Notes under the pieces: model-generated
Seen by the model: the letters and a program-made list of their open reading frames with translations, nothing else
Databases searched by the model: none
What the model was told of the DNA's origin: nothing
Part shown: piece after piece, positions 14,651 to 26,739 of the stretch
Layout of the letters: each line of letters opens with the position of its first letter
How positions within the stretch are numbered: the stretch's first letter is position 1
NCBI GenBank assembly: GCA_034190875.2
Contig: CM067343.1
Location: forward strand, 55,909,945-55,973,944
DNA length: 64,000 nucleotides
DNA from: Urechis unicinctus
Lineage: Eukaryota; Annelida; Polychaeta; Xenopneusta; Urechidae
Direction: 5' to 3'
Translations under genes and position numbers: made by a program

Positions 14651-16276
14651 CTGCCTTTCTGCCGGCAAATGCTACAACAAATAATGCACATATATTTAAT
14701 CTGGGGTCCATTTCAATGTGCTGTATAACTTAATTATTTATGGTAGGTTGTTCGACAGAATAATCACATTTTAGTGTTAAATTCTAGGAGCAATTTTATA
14801 ATGCGCATAAACACAGAAGCTAATGGAATTTTGAGTCGCCTCATTATAGCAAATTCATGCTAATTGACACTTCTTAACACGTCAGGTGCTTTCCATAGGA
14901 GTAGCAAATATAAATGTGTTCTGGAAAACCGCAAATCCTGTCCCGCATCCTTTAATGCTCGGACAAAACAGCAGGATCGTGTGGTCACAGTGTTAAGAAC
15001 GAGCAGCGAAATAGGGTTTCTACGATACACGGAGGTAAAATGTATTTCTTTTTGAAGTCTATTCCACTTAAAGACTGGTCACATTGAGACATTTATTAAG
15101 TCAATAAATACTATATATTATCCCATTCAGCGCCTTACTCGTGAAGATATCAAGAATATAGGCCTATAACTGTTGAACAGTGAAGTGTCCAGTTTGTGGC
15201 AACTTAAATTAATTATTTAACGGACGGCGTTATCTTGCCGTTCATCGGTTCTAACATCCGGCTTGAAATCGAGCAAAAAGCACCTGCAAGCACAAGCAGA
15301 TGTTGTGCAAGGGACAGAATTCTGCCTTCTTATTTCATATTGTGCGTTAAAAGTTACACCTTGTCATAAATATATGTATTTATATTGGCTTTTACCTCAG
15401 TAATTATTGAAACAAGAATAGAACAAATGACATAAAGTACCCACCGATTTAAGAAATTAGAAACGTGTGCAATGAATAAACACATACGTGCACACTAAGT
15501 TAGCCTATCGTGTATCCATTCCCAACAGTGTTGCGATTTAAAAAATCACCAATTGTTTGAGAGGTTGATACTTTAATGATAGCGTGGACCTCATTGTCAG
15601 ATTTGTGGTATGATTATAGGAAGCCAAGCATCAAGTAAATGGGGTTAACTCGTAGTTATCGTGAGTAATCTGCCCTCAGCATTCATTAACTCGTTGTCTG
15701 TACAAACGCGATAGCCTCCGGCCGTCCGATCAACAAGACTATTTGGTATTAAACTATATCAGAAATAATGCCGGTCATCTTTTCAAATGTATATCTGCTT
15801 AGACCAAATAAACGACACATTTTTAGTTAGCAAAGATAACTACATTGACAATCGAACCAACATTCAATACATCAGTAGCATCGGTCATCATATCAAAGGA
15901 AAGGCGTGATTGTTCGCCCTCATGGACTTGGCGCTTTATGTTATCCGATAAATTATTGCATAATTATCAATTCTGAAATATATATCCGTAAATATTTAAG
16001 AACAGACCGGTGTTAAATTTGGTTACGCTCGGGACGCACATAGTCAAGTACCACTTTGAAATAACTCTTTTTCAAACATTCTGTTAACAAGGCTGCACAA
16101 AATATTCTTTATAAAGTGAAATTCACCTGGTGGTTAACACCTCTGATCCTTATTTATTTGTTAGTAAATAACTACATGAATAGAGATACAAATGCGAAAT
16201 ATCATCATAACGCAAGCTACGCGCAAACTGACGGCTAAATAGCCTGCAAATGAAGTCAGCCTATGAAGCCGATACC
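14651..16276. other. Repeat-unit DNA, no gene recognised
   Basis: 15,570-15,760 aligns with 19,800-19,960 ('tgat.ata.gaagccaa', 'cctcagca.tcattaac', 'ggccgtccg', 'caacaagac'), same orientation. The rest matches nothing I could place. A 63-codon plus frame at 14,864-15,055 has no recognisable content. Confidence 0.6.
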
Positions 16277-16335
16277 AATATATATATGTATGTATATATA
16301 TATATATATACATACATACACATATATGTATATAT

Positions 16336-16376
<41 letters not shown>

Positions 16377-16412
16377 TATATGTAAATAAATATACATAAA
16401 TATATATATACA
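16277..16412. repeat. AT microsatellite
   Basis: Interrupted (AT)n with 'catacatacacat' inserts. Tyr/Ile frames on the minus strand across it are artefacts. Confidence 0.95.
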
Positions 16413-16489
16413 TTTATATAAAGGCGAGCATGCGTCTCAGTTGCGAATTTGTGCACTCTTTACTTTCATTACAACCAGGTATTGATCGG

Positions 16490-18500
16490 TAATCAGTAAT
16501 TTGTAAATTCGTTGATTATCGTGACATGAGCACCGCGATTATAGTAAGACAAATATATAGGCTTAAGTTGGCAAACTATTTTCGGTACACATATGGTTTG
16601 CCTATTATTGTTTGTGGTGTTAGGCCAATATGCCTACACATACATTTGAGAGCAGACGTTGCTGATATCCTTCAAAATGTACATGCTAGAATTCAGATTA
16701 GTGCAGTGACTGTTGAACACTTTTCTTGGTGTGATATGTTGCATGTAACAATATAGTTTCGTGCATGTTGCGGTCATCTTTGGCATAATAACTCGCCATT
16801 TATGAATCTAATTTTGCAACTCAAAGTGACATGAATTACCGCAGTTGCCCAAAAATAACCGGCCATTAGGGATTCTATCAAAGAATTGCATTCCAGTTAT
16901 TGAAATATACAAACGTCCGTAACCGCAAGATCGATATACAAGGATTTGGTTAGGTTTTGGTTTTTCGTCGTCTTACTTCTTTGGTGGAACAGGCAGTTTC
17001 AAATGAAGTGGTACCATTTGGTTTGGAATAGTTTTTGCTATAGTATGATCTCTGATCAATTGTCTTTCAACCCTGCAACAACAATATATACTACCTGTGT
17101 AAACGTAGAACCCTTACCCTTTTCATTGCAATTTTTAGCGGCATTTATGGGTTCCCTTATTTTTATGCAGTACAATGTATGATCCGACTTTAACCATATC
17201 TATGTTCTCCCTTGATACTCACCCTTGATATCATCTCACAATAACAGGGCTTTGTCGCTGATGATAGAACATCAATCACGCGGTCGGTATCAAGATACAT
17301 CTCCGTGGCCCAACTGATGAAGGAGGAAAATCGTGCCATACCGTCGCTCGCATCAGTCACTGACCATGCCTACCACTGCCAGCATACATGCTCAATTCGC
17401 GCTGCTCCATAAATCGGATGTAGCAGAATAAACAAGATTTATGGACATGTTGAGTTTGCGGCATCTCTAGAAACAGCAAATATATGTGTTTCTTTTTCTA
17501 ACATGCTAAAATGACATTAATAACAATTAAACGGGTAACAGCAGCTTAACCGTCCCACATGTTGGTATTAATTCATTTCCTCTGGTACTGGTTAATGGGG
17601 TTTTGAAGTTTAAATACCGTACATTCTACCGAGACAGACGTGCCAGTTCCCTGTTCAACTCATCTGCACACAGGCCGCGTACTGGCCATTGCAATACATG
17701 TCCTTCCTTTGTCACACCTGTCGCAATCTCCCTATAATTTTATGCCGATGTAACTCTCATCTTCTTTGTTTTATATTGTATATATTTTATATTTTTTATT
17801 TTAAACAAATGGTTAAAATGTAGATGATGCACATCGAAACATTAATATGGATTAATGGGAGTTTAATGTTTGACTTGCGCAAATGAGATTTTGAAAAGGA
17901 AAACATATTTCATTACCATATGCAACAATACTGTTGCGACGTTTAGTCGAGAATGATAGTACTGTTTCATAAATATGATAACCCTGAGAGAGAAATACAC
18001 GCATAGGTGGATTATTCCCTGTACTAGAAGCTCGCAGAGTGCAAATCAATTTTATGACGCCATTACTTAGACGGGTCATGGGCAATGTTTGTAATTCTCA
18101 GCAACAATCAAGTGATCGGTACATGTAGGAAATTGTCAATTAAGATACAAGATTATATGTTTTGGTGTTCGTTGTTGCTCTGAATGCCATATGCAATCTC
18201 GGCTTGCTGGGGAATTAAATTGTTCATATTTATATAGCGCACATATCTTGACATGTGCCTGGCTCCATTTATTGTTTCACGTACGACGCTTTTATCTTAA
18301 TGTTCTTCATATCGCCTGATTAACATGTATATAATCTAGTCATATATAATCTACTCGCCTGCCTGAGAGTGTAAGGCACATACACGAGTGTGAATCCTGT
18401 GTATTACATTACCTGAGGCACTTACCACTATCCTATTCTTCACCATGCTTTTACCCATGTCCAGTCTTTATTTAACATCTATTTGTATGATTTCCATTGC
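16490..18500 (+). repeat. Recurrent ~2-kb block, copy 1 of 5
   Basis: This block recurs, same orientation, at about 20,440, 30,270, 33,180 and 42,160. Landmarks in order are a conserved segment around 16,690-16,800 (see the minus-strand reading segment ending at 16,799), 'tttgtcgctgatgatagaacat' near 17,252, 'gacattaataacaatt' near 17,513, 'gagagagaaata' near 17,986, and the 'ctcgcctg...tacacgag' segment near 18,355-18,388. Divergence is substantial with many indels. No frame covers more than a fraction of it. Confidence 0.85.
16698..16799 (-). other. Conserved protein-like segment (MA-Y-A type)
   Basis: On the minus strand from ATG at 16,799 the frame begins MASYYAKDD and contains HTKKSVQQSLH before ending. 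The same position in four other copies of the block reads MARYHA followed by a D/N-E pair, and in most of them TEKSVQ-SL or a near variant. The similarity could be residual DNA homology or a decayed short exon. No known family recognised. Confidence 0.35.
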
Positions 18501-18589
18501 TTTAGCGAGGATAACCATTGAGGACATATTTACTAATGTTTCTGAAATGTGTACAATGTGGAATTTCAGAAGCTTACGGAGTATGCCTT

Positions 18590-20270
<1,681 letters not shown>

Positions 20271-22690
20271 ATATCATATAGGCTACTAGCAGTATAAAGG
20301 ACATCGATATGGTTATCAGTTTCAATCCTAGAATAGTCTGTATGGCATCAATGACGTCAAACAATTCTTTAAAGCCACAATTGGTAAAAACCAAAGGCGA
20401 GCCTTGCTTCTCAATGGCGCCTTTGTCAGTTCCTGATTTTTATCACAACCCTATTTGTAGCGGTGGTATATAATGTTTCTTCAATAAATAACCGTGTCTT
20501 AGGGGTGAAGATGCAAACAGTAATTGGTCCAGCCGTTCATTATCGCACATGTATATGCAAGAGCGCAGCTGATTGAAGTGGCTGTTACACGCTTTTCTTG
20601 GTGTGATCTGTGCATGTTTCAACGCAGTGCTTTCGTGCACGATGCACTCATCCATGGCATGATAACGCGCCATCTACTATTGTTGATTTTAAGCAACATG
20701 AGTAACCTAAATGGTCCAAACACTGCCTGTCATTACTAATGGGATCAACGATATGCATTTTTCCACAACCGATATGCAAAGGTTTTGTTTTGTTTTTTGT
20801 CGTCTTACTTCTTTGATGGAAGATGCAGTTTCAATTGGAATAGCGTTTTTGCTATAGTAGCATATCTGATCATTTGCTTTTCGACCCTTAGCCTACAATA
20901 TTTACTACCTATGTAAACATACCACGCTCACCTTTTCAATGCCATTTATGGCGATATTTAGGAGTTCTACTCTTTATGTAGTACAATGCATGCGCGACTT
21001 AAAGCATTTCTATGTTGTCCCGTGATTCTCACCCTTGATATATTCTCGCAATAACAGGGCTTTGTCGCTGATGATAGAACATTAATCCCGCGGTCGGTAT
21101 CAAAATACATCTCCGTGGGCCAATTGATCAAGGAGGAACATCGTGCCATACTCTCGCACGCATCATTATTCGACCTTGCCTGCCACTGCAAGCATACATG
21201 CTCAATTCGCGCTACTCTATATATCTAATGCAGCTGGATAAACAAGATTTATGTTGAGTTTGCAGCACATCTGTTACTTTTTCTAATATGCTACTAGGAC
21301 ATTAATACCAATTAGACAGGTAATAGCAGCTTAACCGTCCTAGATGTTGGGATGTATTATTTTCAACTGGTACAGGTAGATGGGGTTACCGAGACAAGCG
21401 CGGCAGTTGTCTGTTAAATGCAACCGCACGCAAGCCGCGAGTAGGCCATTGCTATACATTTCCATCCTCCGTTACTCCGGTCGCAATCTACCTGTATCTT
21501 TCTTCCAATATATCTCATATCTTCTCTATTGTTTTTGTTGCCCATTATCGCCACCTTAAGAAAATTATTCATTCACATGCAAGCAAAGCATCATTACTGT
21601 TCATTTCTGTTGGACAACAGCTCTCTGCGATGAATGCTGAAGTAGGTTTGTCATTATTCACATTCACTGGATTGGCCTCATACATAGCAACGACATGCCA
21701 GGCTCGACGTTACATGTAGAATGGCATTGAAGTCTGGAAATCGAAGACGAAACGTGATTAAGGTAACTAGAGGCGGATAGCAAGGCGTCCAGAATGTGAT
21801 AATCGTACATAGTCAAGTCCAGCCGATAATCCCGTATCGTGTGCAACGCAAATGCACCTAGATCGAGCCAAGAACATCGCAATAAATAAATCACTCTGCC
21901 GTCGGTACAGCCTGGTGATGGCATTGATATCTGACCTTTGCTTATTTTCTCGCCTTCATCTAATATATTTGATCGCAAATATGTACTGTGTCCAAAGGTA
22001 AGATATGCTTTATTAATCGGTGTCGTCTTTGGCTTAGAGTGTAAAATTGGTTATAAAATGCAGGAGATGCTAATCGGAACAATAATATGAAATAGTGGGA
22101 GTTAAATATTTGACGTTTTCGCATCGCCTTGCGCAAATGAAATGGAAATATATGTCATTGTAACATACATTGCCTACATACTTTTTTGACGGTAGGTCGA
22201 GAATGGTGACCCTGTTTCATTAATATATTAACATGACAAAGAAATATCCGCAGTGTATTAAGTAGGCTAATGACGCCATTACTCTGACAGGATATGGGCA
22301 AAATTGGTAATCCTCAGAAACAATCAATTGACAGGTACTTGAAGGACACTGACGGTTAAGAAACAAGATAATATGTGAGGATGTTTTACTATTATTGTTG
22401 CTGTGAATGCGATATCAGTCAGATATGAGTCGAATCATGCTGCTGTTTAACGGTCTGATCGCAAATAGTGTTATTGCTTCTCCTCTTGTACTCGACCATG
22501 ATTCAACTCATTCAATGTGTTGAATACTGTGAAATAAGAACGATTTGGATAGTGAATACATAAAAAAAAGGCATCGTTGCTACATCATCGATGTTTAACA
22601 GAAACCATAAGGCCTAAAAATACAGTTCACAGTAGGAAGCAGTCTCAGCTTGGTTAAAATTAATATTGTTTATAATTATGTAACACGTAC
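20271..22690 (+). repeat. Recurrent ~2-kb block, copy 2 of 5
   Basis: Shares landmarks with 16,490-18,300 and 33,000-34,150: 'catgataacgcgccatct' near 20,658, 'tttgtcgctgatgatagaacat' near 21,060, and 'gcagatatgagtcga.catgctgctg' near 22,420 (33,893 in copy 4). Segment 21,540-21,990 ('cattcactggattggcctcata', 'ttgatcgcaaatatg') is shared with 43,285-43,580. On the minus strand from 20,673 the reading begins MARYHAMDE. Confidence 0.85.
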
Positions 22691-22710
22691 ATCTTAGACT
22701 GTGTTTTGTT

Positions 22711-22960
22711 GCATTTATTGTTTCACCTAAGATTCTTTTAACTTAATTCTCTGTTTATACTTATGGTACATATTATCTTATCATGTGGTTTGTGGCATTT
22801 ATTGTTTCACCTAAGATTCTTTTATCTTAATCATCTGTTTATACTTATGTTACACACTATCTTATCATGTGGTTTGTGGCATTTATTGTTTCACCTAAGA
22901 TTATATTACCTTAATCTTCTTCATATCGCCTTATTGGTATTACAAACAACTTGACATAAA
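22711..22960 (+). repeat. 84-bp tandem repeat, three units
   Basis: The phrase 'gcatttattgtttcac' starts at 22,711, 22,795 and 22,879, giving an exact 84-bp period; units 1 and 2 differ at few sites and unit 3 ends in 'ttcttcatatcgcc'. The paralogous positions at 18,265-18,315 and 34,175-34,230 hold only one unit, so the array is a local amplification. Confidence 0.9.
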
Positions 22961-24260
22961 TAACCGACTCGCCTGCTGGAGATTTTTAGATACATCCACG
23001 ACGTTATCTTACTAAATGTAAATAAGGTGTACTATCTGATCCAGATCATGTGGTACTTACCACTATCCTATTCTTTACCATGCTCTTACCTCTGTCTAGT
23101 CTTTATATCTTTATATGTCAAAACTGTGCCGCTACCACTATTCTTACTCGACATTATATGGGTATGTTTGTGGTCAGATAAATTGCATTATAACGGTTGC
23201 TCTGTCGTGTACCTTTCGTTCAAGTAAATATGCCATGATACCGTGTCCGACTCTTGTAGCAAGCCCCTATGTATTGAGTTCGCATGTGCCGCATCTCGCC
23301 GAACAAAGCTGACTTCGGTAATGACCAATTTTTAAATTTAACTCACTAAACCAACTGATTACTAAAAAACAGACATATATATATATATATAATACCGTGC
23401 GTGTTTGCTATAACTTTTATATGCGTTGTAGTCATCACAGCATGCGCACTGTGTTTCCTGAGGCGTCGACGTGACTAAAACGAAAAGCAGCATAAAGCGT
23501 GCAAAATAGCGCTTTGCAAATATTCACATCAAGTTGGTAATATAATCGTAATATAACCCTTTGGCTTGTATAAAAGGAAACCATGCCTTGGATATGGGGA
23601 TATGATCGTACCACGTTACCATTCTAAATCGTAAATTTATCGAATGCACCATTTAGCTGGTGTAGGTCTCTTTCACAATAAACAGCAATGAAGTTGTTTT
23701 AAGCCTACGCTTCACAGCATCATTAATCATGATACCAAATGCTATGTTCTGACAACAACATATTAGAAACAAAATATGACACAGAAATCGATATACAAAC
23801 CTTTGTATATGCTTTTTATAAAAATAAACCTGTTTTTTTCTAAGGAAAGAGCTAATTGATAGGATCTTGCACATCGCAGGTTATGTGCAGTGGCACGGTG
23901 CGATGCGGACAGGTGTGTCAATGTCAGGCTAGGAAATAACGTCTAAGTAAATTGTATTTGATAATATTTTGATTGATTACAACACGGTTCTATAATCTTG
24001 GGAGATTGAAATCTTTAGATTGGGGACTAACAAACTATGCAACCCAAAGTATTATAGAAGATGTTTTATTCTCGGGTCAGTTACCAATATGTGGAAATTC
24101 CATGGTTACTAAGAACCATTACGCATATACGGTTAACTGAATCTGCCTCGGTGCTAGAGCATAGCTTGTGCACCCCTCCTACTGAAGTATGTACCTGAAC
24201 GCCACTGTTATATGTCGACTGTCTGTCAAACCAAGTAATATATATTTCTAATTATACGCA
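22925..24260 (+). repeat. Long repeat unit segment shared with 34.2-35.4 kb
   Basis: Aligns with 34,225-35,375 in the same orientation. Landmarks are 'ttaccactatcctattc' (23,046), 'ccgtgcgtgtttgcta' (23,394; 34,816), 'cacagcatgcgcactg' (23,436; 34,857), 'ggcgtcgacgt' and 'ctgcctcggtgctag' (24,143; 35,275). A short AT run lies at 23,375-23,391. No conserved frame. Confidence 0.85.
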
Positions 24261-24389
24261 CACTGATTTAGATGCATAAATATTAGAAATGACTCTACCA
24301 ATTTGCAGTTTTTAACGGTTGCAGTTAGCATCAGCCCGGATATTTTTTGGTTTACAATGATTATTAATAATGAGGTATTTTTGCTTATA

Positions 24390-24588
24390 AGTGTGTAACA
24401 GACGATCCTGAAGTTGAGCAAAAAGGGCGTATTGATGATAGGGTACAGAGTATGAATGATGGTAGTAGGAGGTAAGTGTTGCACAGGGTATTCGATCAAT
24501 AATTAATTTCAACGGTGGGGATGTGCCACAAACACCGTTTGCTGAGGAGTAACCCTCCATGCGGAGGAGAAGGAGGGTTGTCATTCAA
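24390..24588 (-). repeat. Inverted relative of 44,126-44,330
   Basis: The reverse complement of this stretch aligns with 44,126-44,330 (about 70% by eye). Shared features are ATGACAAC.CTCCT at one end, 'caccgttg' in the middle, and 'ctgtaccctaxcgtcaatacgccc'-like sequence at the other. Both readings open with MTTLLL and share a later Cys and Pro-Leu. It is the one clear exception to the all-direct orientation of repeats here, so it may be a small independent element or exon. Confidence 0.55.
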
Positions 24589-24599
24589 CATAACCACAT

Positions 24600-25033
24600 A
24601 CGTACTGCGTCTGAAGATTTGGACATATGAGCTATTGAACGGTGACGACGACAAAGATGGGAATATAAGTGGGTGGACTTCATAACAAATATATAGTGCG
24701 CATACAAGTGTTATAAACTCAAGAAATCAGATATCTATGGGAATTGATAACATGTGCGTTTACCATTTGAAATGGCAGAGGAGGTTACGAAAGGGATTAA
24801 CGGCATTTTCGGTCAGTCGTAATATTGCATGAAGCGATTTAAGCCATACGTTTTGAACATCACTCGACGACATTTTACTTGTGCGCAACCGTTTTGGCCA
24901 AAAATTCCAACCATGTCCACCAATCAAAACCTATGAGCATAATTGTGCATAATTGACGGCGAGCATCATGTCTACGATTTGTATTGCGGCTTGGTGTGGA
25001 TCGGGACGCCATAACCAATATATGACTACCAAG
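24600..25033 (+). repeat. Long repeat unit segment shared with 60.88-61.38 kb
   Basis: Aligns in order with 60,880-61,379: the GAC-repeat segment (24,626-24,685), 'accatttgaaatggcagaggagg' near 24,760, 'tgcataattgacggc' near 24,946, and the flank of the transposon insertion site. It serves as the left flank of the transposon at 25,036. Confidence 0.85.
24626..24685 (+). other. Protein-like conserved segment, EL-N-DDD type
   Basis: The plus frame reads YELLNGDDDKDGNISGWTS and stops. Its paralogue at 60,894-60,940 reads DELFNVDDDEAGNICGWSS. Across 19 residues most differences are conservative and the frame is kept. This could be the end of a short exon or chance preservation; no family recognised. 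Confidence 0.35.
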
Positions 25034-25299
25034 TACCCAGTGGGCACGACATGTAGAATCCACGTAGAAATCAAGTGTATTTTCGGTGAAGTGGTGGATC
25101 CACAAACTTTCACACGATATACACGTGGATTCAACAAGTATTTAATCACTTGGAATAGATGTGTCAAAGGCACGTAGAAAAGACGGATAATTTTAGAACC
25201 CATTTGTAAATTATTATTTATATTCTTTTTTAACTTTATACCAGAAATATGGGCATATGCTAACCTGACAGCCCTAGCTAGACATGTGCTAGATATGAC

Positions 25300-25560
25300 A
25301 AGCTCTAGTGTGTTTCACAATTTTGGTGCTACCGATGAGCTGTGGGGATGATGATGGTTTGTGGCTTTCGACTGCTTGGTTACTATCGGGAAAGGAGGCT
25401 CCTGGGATAATGATTCGGAATTCAGGTGAGATACTCTCCAGACGTAGGCGAGGCTCTAACCCCTGGCCTGCTGGTCCGTGGTTGAGACCCGGGGTCGGGA
25501 GTGCTGTCATGGGCCTCATCGAGCTCTTGAGAAACCGCTGTCCTCACTTCAGTTTCGTAC
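25300..25560. other. GC-rich stretch inside the transposon
   Basis: Markedly richer in G+C than its surroundings, with open frames on both strands. The plus reading (25,308-25,577) contains SRRRRGSNPWPAGP; the minus reading (25,289-25,519) is Pro/Ser-rich. The sequence 'ggttgagacccgg' near 25,481 loosely resembles a tRNA B box, but no cloverleaf can be drawn. It may be a captured exon or a SINE-derived insert. Confidence 0.4.
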
Positions 25561-25939
25561 TAATTTATTTCGCCTAATTATGATTAATATTGAAAATACA
25601 CGGTACACGGTTTAAATTATTATAATTGAAGACGAGATTTTTTATTATATGCGTCATTCTGGACTAGAAAGATTTGATTAACGAAATACAAAAGTAATTT
25701 TAACATTATTTGCAATATTTGATTGGCGCGATTGGCTGCAGTTTTGTAAATTTGAGAATTCAGTTGCGATATTTTTGGACAGTTTCTAGGTTTGCAAGTG
25801 AATGGTATTTAAGTGTTATTCTTTTAATGAAAATAAGTTTACTAGAGTGGTTGTGCAAAAACTGCTTGCCGTATATAATTTGTTCATGGTTTACAATTTT
25901 ATGCTGATTGGTGCTTGAAACCTCAATTATCGCACTCAG

Positions 25940-26350
25940 CAAAGTGCCAGCCGTTGCAGCGGAATGGCTGCAGGCACGCCTTGTGCGTATTGGGAGACCA
26001 CAACCATATTATACACACGCCATCGTTCATCGGTCCCTCCATCTCACAGTCATCGTTCATCGGTCAATCCATCTCTTCTCAGTCGTCATCGATCATCTGT
26101 CACTCAGTCCCACAGTGATTGCCCATCTGTCACTCATTCTGGCAGTCGTTGGTTGAGCAATGATAGTTTTTGTTTAACTGAAGAACATAAGTGCACTCTT
26201 AATGCTGCTATTGAGAAAGGAATAAAGAATATTTTTGATATTATTTACAAGTCTGTAGTCAGTAGCATAGTTATTGAACACTGCATAATTTGTGTACGCA
26301 CATGTTTTCAGAAGTGCTGCCTACATCTTCTCAAATCAGGGATATACTGA
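25940..26350 (+). CDS. Hypothetical exon-like reading segment, Ser/Arg/His repeats
   Basis: The frame runs from a possible splice acceptor (cgcactcag, ending at 25,939) through Met at 25,964 to a stop at 26,350. Residues around 27-75 after that Met are about four imperfect units of the form HRSSV-PS or HRSSVTQSHS, encoded by a 27-33 bp DNA repeat (26,022-26,152). A less repetitive part with TEEHKCTLNAAIEKG follows. It lies inside the DNA transposon and may be a transposon-borne exon. Family not recognised. The downstream segment from 26,312 may be spliced to it, but I see no clear donor. Confidence 0.35.
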   Translation, partial: QSASRCSGMAAGTPCAYWETTTILYTRHRSSVPPSHSHRSSVNPSLLSRHRSSVTQSHSDCPSVTHSGSRWLSNDSFCLTEEHKCTLNAAIEKGIKNIFDIIYKSVVSSIVIEHCIICVRTCFQKCCLHLLKSGIY

Positions 26351-26463
26351 ACAGGCAGGAGAGGAGAGAGCTGGCCGATAGTGGCAAACAGCTTCCGGAA
26401 GCAGTGCAGATGTTCAATATCGGTATTTGTGATCATGTAGCACTAATAGTAGGACATTTCTGA
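26312..26463 (+). CDS. Hypothetical terminal exon segment
   Basis: After a good acceptor-like sequence (gttttcag, ending at 26,311) an open frame of about 50 codons runs to TGA at 26,461-26,463. It contains ILNRQERRELADSGKQLPE followed by MFNIGICDHVALIV. The composition (charged helix-like part, then hydrophobic part) looks more like real protein than most frames here. It is inside the transposon. I recognise no family; a terminal exon of a transposon gene is the most economical reading. Confidence 0.35.
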
Positions 26464-26739
26464 AAAAAAGTACTTGGTTCAATGATCTTGTCGAATGTAT
26501 TAAAAAACAAAATGATTGTATTGTCGCATTACTATGTTGACCAAAGAGGAAGTAAAAACCACCTGAATACAGAAATGTTGTATTATTGAATTTAGGTGGA
26601 AGGGCACACGTCTTTTCGTTGTGTCTAACTATATCTACATGGTTTCGACTTGCCTTTTACGCCAAGCTTCCACGTATATTTCACCTGTTAGATACATGCA
26701 TTTTTTCCCGCGTATTCCCCGTGTTGCGCCCACTTGGTA

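Larger units (their letters stand above)
25036..26737 (+). mobile_element. DNA transposon, 1,702 bp, TA target duplication, ISL2EU/IS4EU-like ends
   Basis: The left end CCCAGTGGGCACGACATG (25,036-25,053) matches the inverted right end CCAAGTGGGCGCAACACG (26,720-26,737) at 14 of 18 positions, and similarity continues weakly inward. TA flanks both sides (25,034-25,035; 26,738-26,739). The paralogous locus at 61,345-61,400 carries one TA (61,380-61,381) and no element, with matching flanks on both sides: an empty site that fixes the boundaries. The CCCAGTGGGCA terminus recalls, from memory, ISL2EU/IS4EU or Harbinger-like families of aquatic animals; that assignment is tentative. The interior has two exon-like segments (25,940-26,350 and 26,312-26,463) and a GC-rich stretch (25,300-25,560). 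No full transposase is visible, so it is probably non-autonomous or decayed. Confidence 0.85.

Noticed and set aside
22711-22960. CRISPR-like or satellite array
   Set aside because: Three adjoining 84-bp units without spacers form a simple local tandem repeat, and the DNA is eukaryotic.
25440-25520. tRNA gene or tRNA-derived SINE
   Set aside because: Only a loose B-box resemblance; no A box at proper spacing and no cloverleaf could be drawn.
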